64,000 nucleotides of DNA from Clostridium sp. MD294 (GTDB lineage Bacteria > Bacillota > Clostridia > Lachnospirales > Anaerotignaceae), in the NCBI RefSeq assembly GCF_000364165.2, contig NZ_CP097810.1, positions 1,614,130 to 1,678,129 of the forward strand, given 5' to 3'. The notes beneath the pieces are model-generated. The model had not been told where the DNA came from, did not search any database, and was given only the letters and a program-made list of their open reading frames with translations. Shown here one piece after another: positions 26,375 to 34,882 of this stretch. How positions within the stretch are numbered: position 1 is the first letter of the stretch; each line of letters starts with the position of its first letter. A program made the position numbers and the translations under genes.

Positions 26375-27364
26375 GTGACAATAGCCGAAATTGCAAAACT
26401 AGCAGGAGTATCTAGTGCGGCAGTATCTCGCTATTTGAATAATGGATATATTAGCGAAGAAAAAAAGCAAAAAATAAAACAAGTGATTGAACAAACAGGA
26501 TATAGACCTTCATTGCAAGCACAAACATTACGTACAAAAAAATCAAAATTGATAGGTGTAGTATTGCCAAAAATCAATTCTGAAACAATAAGTAGAATTG
26601 TAGCAGGAATAAGTTTCATACTTTCAAAGCATGGATTTCAAATATTACTTGCCAATACAGAAAATAGTGTGGAAAAAGAACTGGAATATTTGAGTGTTTT
26701 TCAAAACAATAATGTAGATGGTATTATATTTATTGCAACATTGCTTAGAAAAGAACATAAAAAAATTATAAAACAAATAGGTGTACCAGTGGTAGTAGTG
26801 GGGCAAAGAGTAGATTATACAAGCTGTATTTATCACAATGATTTTTTAGCTTCAAAAGAATTGACAGAAATTATGCTTTGCAATGGTAGAAAACAAATAG
26901 CATATATAGGTGTTACCACAAAAGATAAAGCCGCAGGATTAGAAAGAAAAAAGGGATATTTGGAAGCATTAAAATCATATCATATTACAGCAGAACAAGA
27001 TATTATGATAGAAAGTGATTTTTCAATGGAAGCTGGCTATGATGCAATGAAAAAATTGTTTGAAAGCGGCAAAAAAGTAGATGGCATATTTTGTGCAACC
27101 GATTTCATAGCGATAGGAGCTATGAAATATTTAAAAGAAAAAAAAATAAACATACCAAATGATATACAAATTGTAGGAATAGGACATACAAAGCTGTCAA
27201 GTATTATTACACCTACACTAACGACAGCCCATTTTTATTATAAAACAAGTGGACAAGATGCTGCTGAGATGCTTTTAACATTATTAAAAGAGGAAAAAAG
27301 GGTAATTAAAGAGATAAAACTTGGATTTGAAATAATAGAACAAGAAAGTACAAAAAATAATTAA
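26375..27364 (+). CDS. scrR: LacI-family sucrose repressor
   Basis: This 329-residue regulator has the N-terminal LacI helix-turn-helix (MTIAEIAKLAGVSSAAVSRYLN) with hinge helix SLQAQTLRTKKSKLIGVVLP. A periplasmic-binding-protein-like effector domain follows, with ITPTLTTAHFYYKTSG near the end. The start is GTG 26375 with GGGGAG upstream. The next genes encode sucrose uptake and cleavage, and a perfect 18-bp palindrome of LacI type sits just after their promoter, so it very likely represses them until sucrose or its phosphate/fructose derivative is present. Its own 3' end has a hairpin terminator. Confidence 0.9.
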   Translation: MTIAEIAKLAGVSSAAVSRYLNNGYISEEKKQKIKQVIEQTGYRPSLQAQTLRTKKSKLIGVVLPKINSETISRIVAGISFILSKHGFQILLANTENSVEKELEYLSVFQNNNVDGIIFIATLLRKEHKKIIKQIGVPVVVVGQRVDYTSCIYHNDFLASKELTEIMLCNGRKQIAYIGVTTKDKAAGLERKKGYLEALKSYHITAEQDIMIESDFSMEAGYDAMKKLFESGKKVDGIFCATDFIAIGAMKYLKEKKINIPNDIQIVGIGHTKLSSIITPTLTTAHFYYKTSGQDAAEMLLTLLKEEKRVIKEIKLGFEIIEQESTKNN

Positions 27365-27371
27365 TAAATAT

Positions 27372-27427
27372 AAAACTGCCAATATAGTGTAAAATAGATA
27401 TAAAATACAATATATTAGGCAGTTTTT
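27372..27427 (+). terminator. Terminator of scrR
   Basis: The arms 27372-27386 and 27411-27427 (AAAACTGCC against GGCAGTTTT, extended by AATATA/TATATT) end in a T-run. The loop is large (24 bases). Confidence 0.7.
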
Positions 27428-27474
27428 GTTGTTATTTACAGAAAATAATTAAAATAATTTGTGTATTTTGGCTC

Positions 27475-27503
27475 TATACAACAGATATAAAAACCGCTAT
27501 AAT
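27475..27503 (+). promoter_or_regulatory. Promoter of the sucrose operon
   Basis: TATACA at 27475-27480, a 17-base spacer and a perfect TATAAT at 27498-27503, immediately upstream of the palindromic operator. Confidence 0.7.
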
Positions 27504-27514
27504 ATGAAACAAGA

Positions 27515-27532
27515 TATGAAATCGATTTCATA
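27515..27532 (+). promoter_or_regulatory. Sucrose repressor operator (LacI type)
   Basis: TATGAAATCGATTTCATA is a perfect 18-bp palindrome with the central CG typical of LacI-family operators. It starts 12 bases after the -10 box, so a bound repressor would cover the transcription start region of the PTS gene. Confidence 0.85.
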
Positions 27533-27579
27533 AAAAGAGCAGCGTTTTAATAGAAATAATAATTTAAGAGGGTGAGCTT

Positions 27580-29511
27580 ATGGATTATAAACAGTCAGCA
27601 AAAGAGGTTTATGAAAAAATCGGAGGAAAAGAAAATTTAATTTCAGCAGCACATTGTGCAACAAGATTAAGACTTGTTATAGCAGACAATGCAAAATGTG
27701 ACAAAGAAGCAGTGGAAGAAATTGATGGTGTAAAAGGGGTATTTTTTGCTTCAGGACAGTTACAGATTATATTTGGAACAGGTATTGTAAATAAAGTATA
27801 TGATGAATTTATAGCAGTTTCTGGCATTACGGCAAGTACAAAAGAAGAAGTCAAAGCAGCAGCAACAGCACAAACAAATTGGTTTAAAAAAGGTATTAAA
27901 ACATTAGGAGATATATTTGTACCAATTATACCAGCTATCGTAGCAAGTGGTTTTTTGATGGGGATTATGGAATCGCTTAACTTTATGGTAAATAATGGCA
28001 TTGTAAACATTGATACATCAAGTTCTCTATATGTTTTTGCACAGCTTTTCAGTAATACAGCGTATACATTTTTGCCTATACTGATAGCAGTAAGTGCAGC
28101 AAAAGTATTTGGAGGAAATCCGTTTTTAGGTGCAGTTATAGGTATGATAATGATACACCCCAATTTACAAAATGCTTGGACAGTAGCAACAGAGGGCGTA
28201 TTACAAAAACAAAGTGTATTTTTTGGACTATATAGTATAGATATGGTAGGGTATCAAGGACACGTAATACCAGTTATTATAGCAGTTTGGGTATTGAGTA
28301 CCATTGAAAAGAAATTACATAAAATTGTGCCAGCAATGTTTGATTTGTTTGTAACACCTTTAGTTAGTGTATTTGTAACAGGATATTTGACATTATCAAT
28401 TATTGGGCCTATATTTGTATTGATTGAAAATGGAATATTAGGTGGCGTACAATGGTTAATTGCATTGCCTTTAGGTATAGGAAGTTTTATAATGGGTACA
28501 GCATATGCAACAACAGTAGTATCAGGTATTCATCATATGTATACCATTATAGACTTGGGACAAATATCACAGTATGGTATGACATATTGGTTGCCTTTGG
28601 CTTCTGCGGCAAATGTAGCACAAGGTGCAGCAACACTTGCAGTTTCATTAAAAACAAAAAACAAAAAATTAAAATCAATGGCATTGCCATCTTCATTAAG
28701 TGCATTTTTAGGTATTACAGAGCCTGCAATATTTGGTGTTAATATGAGATTTTTTAAACCTTTTGTAGCAGCATCTATAGGAGGCGGTTGTGGTGCGTTA
28801 TATGCTTCTATAGTAGGTTTAGGTGCAACTGGAACAGGTGTAACAGGTTTGTTTGGTATATTACTTCATTTACATAGACCTATGCAGTATATTATTACAA
28901 TGGCTATCGCAATAGGAGTTTCATTTGTATTGACATGGGTAATATGGAAAGATGAAGAACAAAAGAAAACAGAAAATAAAACAGAAAATAAAACAGAACA
29001 ACAAACAGACAAAACACAACAAATAACTATAACAGAACAAAAAGCAGAAATAAAATCATATGATAAAACGGTATATAGCCCTATTCAAGGAAAAGTAATT
29101 GCATTAAGTTCTGTAAAAGATGAAACATTTGCAGGAGAATTTTTAGGAAAAGGTGTTGCAATACAGCCAGAAGAAGGCAAAGTAGTAGCACCATTTGATG
29201 GCAAAGTAACAGTAGTAATGGATACAAAACATGCTGTAGGTATGACAAGTGATAGCGGTGTAGAAATATTGATACATGTAGGTATGGATACAGTACAATT
29301 AAATGGAAAATATTATCAAACGCATGTTAATATAGGTGATGAAGTAAAAAAAGGCGATTTACTTTTAACATTTGATAAAGAAGCGATTGTTGCAGAAGGC
29401 TATGAAATTACAACACCAGTTGTTATTACAAACACAGCAGATTTTAAACAAGTAAATGGTTTGGCAGAAAAACAAGTACAAAAAGGTGATGTTATTATAG
29501 ACATTGAATAA
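27580..29511 (+). CDS. scrA: PTS sucrose-type transporter, fused EIIBCA
   Basis: This 643-residue membrane transporter imports and phosphorylates sucrose to sucrose-6-phosphate. Domain order is B-C-A. EIIB (1-85) has the phospho-Cys in AAHCATRLRL (about residue 26). EIIC (about 105-455) has some ten TM segments and the GITEPAIFGVNMR signature. A Lys/Glu/Thr/Gln linker of about 45 residues leads to the glucose-type EIIA (about 490-643), with the active His in VEILIHVGMDTVQLNG. Sucrose specificity is inferred from the adjacent scrB, scrK and scrR; beta-glucoside EIIBCA proteins are similar. A strong promoter and operator lie upstream. Confidence 0.9.
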   Translation: MDYKQSAKEVYEKIGGKENLISAAHCATRLRLVIADNAKCDKEAVEEIDGVKGVFFASGQLQIIFGTGIVNKVYDEFIAVSGITASTKEEVKAAATAQTNWFKKGIKTLGDIFVPIIPAIVASGFLMGIMESLNFMVNNGIVNIDTSSSLYVFAQLFSNTAYTFLPILIAVSAAKVFGGNPFLGAVIGMIMIHPNLQNAWTVATEGVLQKQSVFFGLYSIDMVGYQGHVIPVIIAVWVLSTIEKKLHKIVPAMFDLFVTPLVSVFVTGYLTLSIIGPIFVLIENGILGGVQWLIALPLGIGSFIMGTAYATTVVSGIHHMYTIIDLGQISQYGMTYWLPLASAANVAQGAATLAVSLKTKNKKLKSMALPSSLSAFLGITEPAIFGVNMRFFKPFVAASIGGGCGALYASIVGLGATGTGVTGLFGILLHLHRPMQYIITMAIAIGVSFVLTWVIWKDEEQKKTENKTENKTEQQTDKTQQITITEQKAEIKSYDKTVYSPIQGKVIALSSVKDETFAGEFLGKGVAIQPEEGKVVAPFDGKVTVVMDTKHAVGMTSDSGVEILIHVGMDTVQLNGKYYQTHVNIGDEVKKGDLLLTFDKEAIVAEGYEITTPVVITNTADFKQVNGLAEKQVQKGDVIIDIE

Positions 29512-29532
29512 TTTATTTTGAGGTGAAAAATA

Positions 29533-30966
29533 ATGAATGTATTACTTCAATATTTAAGCAAACAGTTAGATATAGTAGAAAAAGATGCTTTTTCAACAAT
29601 GCACCAACAAAAATGGAGGGCGGGGTATCATTTGATGCCCCCTGTAGGTTGGCTGAATGACCCGAATGGTTTATGTATGTATAAAGGAGAATATCATGTA
29701 TTTTTTCAATACTCTCCTTTTGATGTAGAAGGTGGATTGAAATTTTGGGGACATTATAAAAGTAAAGATATGCTTCATTGGGAATATTTAGGAGTTTCAC
29801 TTTTTTCAGACCAACCTTATGATGTGCATGGTGCATATTCAGGTTGTGCATTTATAGAAAATGAAAAAATGTATTTGTATTATACGGGCAATGTAAAATT
29901 AGAAGGAGATTTTGACTATATCAATGAGGGTAGACAATCTAATACAATATTGGTAGAAAGTGACGATGGTATTCATTTTAAAGAGAAAAAGTGTATACTT
30001 ACACAAAAAGATTATTCAGATGGTTTAACACTTCACGTACGTGACCCTAAAGTTTGGAAAGAGAATGATGTTTATTATATGGTATTAGGAGCAAGAACAA
30101 AACAGCAAAAGGGCGTTGTATTGCTGTATACTTCTAAAGATAGAATAAATTGGAAATTTAAAAATACATTAACAACACAGCAGAATTTTGGATATATGTG
30201 GGAATGTCCTGATTTATTTGAATTAGAAGGGCAAAAAATACTTTCTGTTTCTCCTCAAGGATTGCAAATGCAAGGAAGAAATTATCAAAATATACATCAG
30301 TCTGGATATTTTTTGATGCAAGGAGATTATGAAAATTATACATTACAAAATTTTAAAGAATGGGATAGAGGATTTGACTTTTATGCTCCTCAAACATTTT
30401 TAGATGAAAAAGGCAGAACAATATTAATAGGCTGGGCAGGTATACCTGATGAAAAAGGATATACTAATCCAACAATAAAACAAAACTGGCAGCATATGCT
30501 GACAATGCCAAGAGAATTAAAATATAAAAATGGAAAAGTTTATCAAATGCCTGTAGAGGAAATGAAACAACTTAGAGAGTACGAAATTGTTGTAAAAAAT
30601 AATATGACAATAATACCTTCATTTGAATTAGAAATTGACAATAAAAGCGGAAAAAGTTTTTCTATTGAAATAGATAATGATGCCATAATTGAATTTAATA
30701 AAGAACAATGCTATTTTGAAATTTGTTTTAAAGGAGAAATGGGAGCAGGTAGAAAAAGTCGCTCTGTAGATTTGAAACAATGTGACAAAGTAAATATATT
30801 TGCTGATAAATCTATATTAGAAATATACATTAATGAAGGAGAAGAAGTATTTTGTACAAGATTTTATCCACAAAATGATGAAGTTGTGCTATACTATCAT
30901 TGTGACACAGAATATTGTAAAATGTGGCATATGAATAGCTATAGTATGGGGAGGAATATTGTATGA
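29533..30966 (+). CDS. scrB: Sucrose-6-phosphate hydrolase (GH32)
   Basis: This 477-residue cytoplasmic invertase splits sucrose-6-phosphate into glucose-6-phosphate and fructose. Family 32 marks are GWLNDPNGL (nucleophile Asp), the transition-state stabiliser Asp in HVRDPKVW, and the acid/base Glu in MWECPDLF. A C-terminal beta-sandwich (from about 370) is present. No signal peptide, as expected. It starts 21 bases after the PTS gene with GAGGTGAAAA as SD, and overlaps scrK by 4 bases (ATGA). Confidence 0.95.
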   Translation: MNVLLQYLSKQLDIVEKDAFSTMHQQKWRAGYHLMPPVGWLNDPNGLCMYKGEYHVFFQYSPFDVEGGLKFWGHYKSKDMLHWEYLGVSLFSDQPYDVHGAYSGCAFIENEKMYLYYTGNVKLEGDFDYINEGRQSNTILVESDDGIHFKEKKCILTQKDYSDGLTLHVRDPKVWKENDVYYMVLGARTKQQKGVVLLYTSKDRINWKFKNTLTTQQNFGYMWECPDLFELEGQKILSVSPQGLQMQGRNYQNIHQSGYFLMQGDYENYTLQNFKEWDRGFDFYAPQTFLDEKGRTILIGWAGIPDEKGYTNPTIKQNWQHMLTMPRELKYKNGKVYQMPVEEMKQLREYEIVVKNNMTIIPSFELEIDNKSGKSFSIEIDNDAIIEFNKEQCYFEICFKGEMGAGRKSRSVDLKQCDKVNIFADKSILEIYINEGEEVFCTRFYPQNDEVVLYYHCDTEYCKMWHMNSYSMGRNIV

Positions 30967-31919
30967 AAAAATTGGTAGCAATAGGAGAAGCATTAATTGA
31001 TTTTATACCAACAGAGAAAGGTTGCTCTCTAGGAGAAGTGGATACATTTCACCCTGTTACAGGAGGGGCACCTGCAAATGTTTGTGGTGCATACACAAAG
31101 CTGGGCGGCATATCCAATATGATAACACAGTTAGGTAAAGATGCCTTTGGAGATAAAATAGAAAAAGATTTAAAATATTTTGGCATCAATACAGAGCATA
31201 TTTTGAGAACAGATGAGGCAAATACTTGTTTAGCATTTGTATCATTGATGGAAGATGGTAATAGAGAATTTTCTTTTTATAGAAAGCCAAGTGCCGATAT
31301 GCTTTTACAAAAAGAAGATATTGACCAAAAGTGGTTTAAAGATAGTTTTGCACTGCATTTTTGCTCTGTTTCATTAGGAGAGTATCCTATGAAATATGCT
31401 CATAAAACTGCTATAGAATATGCAAAAAAAGCAGGAGCAATGATAAGTTTTGACCCTAATATTCGCTTACCTTTGTGGGACGACCATGAAGCATTAAAAA
31501 AGACAGTGTTAGAATTTTTGCCTGAAGCTGACATTTTAAAAATTTCAGATGAAGAATTAGAATTTATTACGGGCTGTAAAACAATAGAACAAGCAAAGGA
31601 TATTTTGTTTAAAGGCAATGTAAAATTAGTGCTTTTTACAAAAGGGGCAGATGGAGCAGAAGTATACACAAAACAAATGAAAGCTGTTTCAGAAGGAAAA
31701 AAAGTGAAGGCAGTAGATACAACAGGAGCAGGAGATGCTTTTATAGGTTCTTTTTTGTATCAGCTTTCCGCGGATGGTGTGACAGCTCAAAATCTTTCTG
31801 AATTGTCAGAGCAAAAAGCAATAGAATATATGGATTTTTCTAATGCGTATTGTGCTTATAGTGTGCAGGGAAAAGGAGCAATTGCTTCTTATGCTACTAT
31901 GGCAGAAATGAAAAAATAA
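30963..31919 (+). CDS. scrK: Fructokinase, PfkB family
   Basis: This 318-residue ribokinase-fold kinase phosphorylates the fructose released by ScrB. PfkB marks are the N-terminal VAIGEALIDFIPTEKG, PVTGGAPANVCGAYTKLGG, and the C-terminal ATP/catalytic motif VDTTGAGDAFIGSFLYQL with the base Asp. ATG 30963 overlaps the scrB stop, with GGGGAGG upstream. The order PTS-hydrolase-kinase completes a self-contained route from external sucrose to glucose-6-P and fructose-6-P. A bidirectional terminator separates it from panC. Confidence 0.93.
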   Translation: MKKLVAIGEALIDFIPTEKGCSLGEVDTFHPVTGGAPANVCGAYTKLGGISNMITQLGKDAFGDKIEKDLKYFGINTEHILRTDEANTCLAFVSLMEDGNREFSFYRKPSADMLLQKEDIDQKWFKDSFALHFCSVSLGEYPMKYAHKTAIEYAKKAGAMISFDPNIRLPLWDDHEALKKTVLEFLPEADILKISDEELEFITGCKTIEQAKDILFKGNVKLVLFTKGADGAEVYTKQMKAVSEGKKVKAVDTTGAGDAFIGSFLYQLSADGVTAQNLSELSEQKAIEYMDFSNAYCAYSVQGKGAIASYATMAEMKK

Positions 31920-31924
31920 TATAA

Positions 31925-31955
31925 AAAGCCTCCTATAGTTTTTATAGGAGGCTTT
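31925..31955. terminator. Bidirectional terminator between scrK and panC
   Basis: A perfect 13-bp stem (AAAGCCTCCTATA / TATAGGAGGCTTT) with a 5-base loop lies between the convergent operons. Confidence 0.88.
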
Positions 31956-31971
31956 AAACATAGAAGAAAAA

Positions 31972-32817
31972 TTATAATGTAATAGAAAAATTATCAATTA
32001 AACGTGTTTTACCAATAAATACAGCCATAGCAACTAAAATTTGACCCTGCAAATTTTCTATAGGTTCCATACTAATACCGTTTACCACATCTACATAGTC
32101 TACACGTGCTAAAGGTTCTTTTTGTATATTTGCTTTTAGTGCATCAGTAAGAGCTTTTCCGCTACGTTCGCCTTTTGCAATCATTTCTTTTCCTAAAAGT
32201 ACAGTTTTGCTTAGTATTAATGCGGCTTTTCTTTCTTCAGCATTTAGATAAACATTTCTGGAAGATTTTGCTAAACCGTCCGCTTCTCTAACAATAGGAC
32301 AACCTACAATTTCAATATCAAAAGAAAGGTCACGTACCATACGACGAATGACTGCTAATTGTTGAGCATCTTTTTCGCCAAAAAATGCTTTATTTGGCTG
32401 CACAATATGAAACAGTTTAGAAACAACAGTACAAACACCTTTAAAATGTCCAGGTCTGCTTTTACCACAAAGTTGTGTTGTTAAATTTTCCATATCTACA
32501 TAAGTACAAAAATCAGGAGCATACATTTCTTCAGAAGAAGGGTGAAATACTAAATCTACACCAATTTTTTCTAATATAGCACAATCATGTTCAAAATCTC
32601 TAGGATAAGAAACTAAATCTTCTGAAGGGCCAAATTGTATAGGATTTACAAATACACTAGCTACTGTTTTATTACATAAAGCAACAGATTGTTTTGCTAA
32701 ACTGGCGTGCCCTTCATGAAGATAGCCCATTGTGGGTACGAAACCTACTGTTAAACCTTCTTTTTTCCATTGTTTTACTTGTTCCCTTACTTGTGCAACT
32801 GTTTTTGCAATTATCAC
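31972..32817 (-). CDS. panC: Pantothenate synthetase
   Basis: This 281-residue enzyme joins pantoate and beta-alanine with ATP. Family motifs are FVPTMGYLHEGHASL (HIGH-like nucleotide motif), FVNPIQFGPSEDLVSYPRD, VVSKLFHIVQPNKAFFGEKDAQQL and VREADGLAKSSRN. It lies 26 bases downstream of panB on the same strand and is last in the operon. No panD (aspartate decarboxylase) is present in the window, so beta-alanine must come from elsewhere. Confidence 0.96.
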   Translation of the reverse strand: MIIAKTVAQVREQVKQWKKEGLTVGFVPTMGYLHEGHASLAKQSVALCNKTVASVFVNPIQFGPSEDLVSYPRDFEHDCAILEKIGVDLVFHPSSEEMYAPDFCTYVDMENLTTQLCGKSRPGHFKGVCTVVSKLFHIVQPNKAFFGEKDAQQLAVIRRMVRDLSFDIEIVGCPIVREADGLAKSSRNVYLNAEERKAALILSKTVLLGKEMIAKGERSGKALTDALKANIQKEPLARVDYVDVVNGISMEPIENLQGQILVAMAVFIGKTRLIDNFSITL

Positions 32818-32843
32818 GGTTTAAACCACCTTTCTAAAACATT

Positions 32844-33671
32844 TTAATATAATTTTTCTAAAACATCATCTTTTATAGTGAAACTATGTGCAGCATCTGG
32901 AAAAGAACTTTCTTTCACTTCTTTATCATAGTTCTGGAATGCTTCTGTCATAATTGTACCAACATCTGCATATTTTTTGACAAATTTTGGAACATAATCT
33001 TTAAACATACCTAACATATCCTGGTAAACTAATATTTGACCGTCACAACCAACACCAGCACCAATACCAATAGTAGGAATGGTTAATTTTTCAGAAATCA
33101 TTTTTGCTAAGCGGTCTGGTACACATTCCAATACTATAGAAAATGCACCTGCTTGTTGCAAAGCAATAGCATCTTCAATCATTTTTTTAGCAACTGCTTC
33201 GTTTTTACCTTGTACTTTAAATCCACCTAACATATTAACAGATTGAGGAGTCATACCTAAATGACCCATAACAGGAATTCCAGCAGAAGTAATTGCTTTA
33301 ATTTGAGCAACGACTTCAATACCGCCTTCTAATTTTACTGCACCACCGCGACCTTCTTTCATTAAACGACCTGCATTTACTACAGCGTCATAAACTGATG
33401 TTTGATAAGACATAAAAGGCATATCAATAACAACTAATGTATTTTTGCAACCTCTTGCAACAGCTCTGCCATGATGTATCATATCGTCCATAGTAACAGA
33501 AAGTGTATCTGTATAGCCTAATATAACATTGCCAAGTGAGTCGCCTACTAATATGCCATTAATACCAGCTTCGTCTATTAGTTTCGCTGTAGAATAGTCA
33601 TATGCTGTAAGCATAGATATTTTTTCACCGTTTTCTTTCATAGTTTGAAATGTAGATACTGTGTTTTTCAT
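32844..33671 (-). CDS. panB: Ketopantoate hydroxymethyltransferase
   Basis: This 275-residue TIM-barrel enzyme makes ketopantoate from alpha-ketoisovalerate and methylene-tetrahydrofolate. Motifs include [30 protein letters not shown], the metal-binding Asp in [10 protein letters not shown], and [29 protein letters not shown] precedes ATG 33671. Its start overlaps the end of the DUF2520 gene by 4 bases, so the genes are translationally coupled. Confidence 0.96.
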   Translation of the reverse strand: MKNTVSTFQTMKENGEKISMLTAYDYSTAKLIDEAGINGILVGDSLGNVILGYTDTLSVTMDDMIHHGRAVARGCKNTLVVIDMPFMSYQTSVYDAVVNAGRLMKEGRGGAVKLEGGIEVVAQIKAITSAGIPVMGHLGMTPQSVNMLGGFKVQGKNEAVAKKMIEDAIALQQAGAFSIVLECVPDRLAKMISEKLTIPTIGIGAGVGCDGQILVYQDMLGMFKDYVPKFVKKYADVGTIMTEAFQNYDKEVKESSFPDAAHSFTIKDDVLEKLY

Positions 33672-34516
33672 TGTTGTTCTCCTTTCAAAATATCTCGTAT
33701 ATTACTATAATCGCTATTAGTATGTTTTTTTTCAGCAATTTCTATCAATGCACGAGAAAGGGGGATATAAATTTCTTTTTGTTTCTGAGAAAGACAGTTT
33801 AAATGTTTTACTATGGTAGAACTATCTCCACGCTCTATAGGGCCAGTTAAACTTTGTTCTGCTCCTTTTTGCAATATGTGTTTGATATTTCCTTCTATTA
33901 AAGGAGATAATGCAGAACGTGCTTGTTGTTGTGTAAAACCACATTGCTGCATTAAATCAAACGCAGTATTTAGTAAAGCAATCACTAAATTGCTTGCTAT
34001 AACGGCTGAAGCATGATAAGCAGTTTTACAGTCTGAAGGAATAGTTTTGATACGACAGCCATGAAATAGACTTTTTATTTCTTCTAAATGAGCGGGGTGT
34101 CCCTCCAAAGCAAAAAAAATATCCGTCAATTCTTCATAAGCGTGAAATTTATCGCTTATGGCAAAAAGCGGATGAACAGAATATCCAAAGGCACCAGTTT
34201 TTTCTATACCAGTAAAAGCTTCACTAGCAGAAAGTGTGCCACTGCAATGACAAATATATTTTCCGTCTATGGGCATATTTGCAATTTGCTCAAAGACTTG
34301 TGTTAAACTCCCATCAGGAACTGTTAAAAATAGAACGTCACAAACATTAACGATTTCTTCTATAGTATCAAATACTTTTGTTTGTGTAAATCGTGCCGCC
34401 TCTTCTGCTGATGTTCTGCTTCGACTATAATAGCCTGCAACAGTATACTTACGTTGTACAAAAAATTTTCCTAGAGTGCAACCGACTTTTCCTGCTCCAA
34501 TCAAACCAATGTTCAT
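33668..34516 (-). CDS. Rossmann-fold protein with DUF2520 domain
   Basis: This 282-residue oxidoreductase-like protein begins [19 protein letters not shown], a GxGxxG NAD(P)-binding motif, followed by a Rossmann domain to about 130. A helical DUF2520 domain comes next ([48 protein letters not shown]). The fold is that of 6-phosphogluconate dehydrogenase/ketopantoate reductase relatives. It is the first gene of the panBC operon, with AAGGTGATG as SD. Reduction of ketopantoate is the missing step between PanB and PanC, so a ketopantoate-reductase role is a reasonable guess. Confidence 0.88.
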   Translation of the reverse strand: MNIGLIGAGKVGCTLGKFFVQRKYTVAGYYSRSRTSAEEAARFTQTKVFDTIEEIVNVCDVLFLTVPDGSLTQVFEQIANMPIDGKYICHCSGTLSASEAFTGIEKTGAFGYSVHPLFAISDKFHAYEELTDIFFALEGHPAHLEEIKSLFHGCRIKTIPSDCKTAYHASAVIASNLVIALLNTAFDLMQQCGFTQQQARSALSPLIEGNIKHILQKGAEQSLTGPIERGDSSTIVKHLNCLSQKQKEIYIPLSRALIEIAEKKHTNSDYSNIRDILKGEQQ

Positions 34517-34633
34517 AGGACATCACCTTCCTTTTTTGATAGATGACGTTCGTTTTTTTTTAATGGGTATTTTTATAATATGCTGTTATCATGTCAGGTA
34601 TAATTTCCTTTGGAATACTATCCATCGTAGACA

Positions 34634-34662
34634 AGTATAGCATTACTACAAAAGTATGTAAA
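34634..34662 (-). promoter_or_regulatory. Promoter of the pan operon
   Basis: On the minus strand, TTTACA (complement of 34657-34662), a 17-base spacer and TATACT (complement of 34634-34639), giving a leader of about 110 bases before the DUF2520 gene. Confidence 0.55.
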
Positions 34663-34718
34663 GAGTAAAAAAACAATTATTTACAAAAATACCACTTCAC
34701 TGTTTAAATAAATTGCAT

Positions 34719-34747
34719 TTGCGATAAATGACATGGTATGTTATAAT
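34719..34747 (+). promoter_or_regulatory. Probable promoter of the CIS operon
   Basis: TTGCGA at 34719-34724, a 17-base spacer and perfect TATAAT at 34742-34747, about 130 bases before the sheath ATG. It is the only strong -35/-10 pair seen upstream of the array. The relatively long leader leaves room for control. Confidence 0.6.
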
Positions 34748-34839
34748 AACATTGTTATATTTTGTTAAAAATGGTTAAAATAATATAAAAAATGATGAAT
34801 TTTAAGTAATAATGTTACAATAAAAAGCATAAAACAGAA

Positions 34840-34882
34840 AGGAGGAACTGATTTTATAATAGTATAAAATTGGGAAATTATG
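34840..34882 (+). promoter_or_regulatory. Sheath SD separated from the start codon by a hairpin
   Basis: AAAGGAGG (ending at 34845) lies more than 30 bases before ATG 34880. A perfect 8-bp hairpin (ATTTTATA 34851-34858, loop ATAG, TATAAAAT 34863-34870) sits between them and would reduce the effective distance to about 14 bases. No ATG, GTG or TTG stands at normal distance from this SD, and an in-frame TAA at 34865 excludes a longer protein. Confidence 0.5.

Larger units (their letters stand above)
34517..34879. other. Divergent intergenic region between the pan operon and the CIS operon
   Basis: This 363-base AT-rich gap holds no convincing gene on either strand. It contains a minus-strand promoter for the pan operon, a plus-strand promoter for the contractile injection system, and a structured SD region before the sheath gene, each listed separately. 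A short TTCC/GGAA inverted repeat near 34610 is too weak to call an operator. Confidence 0.6.
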
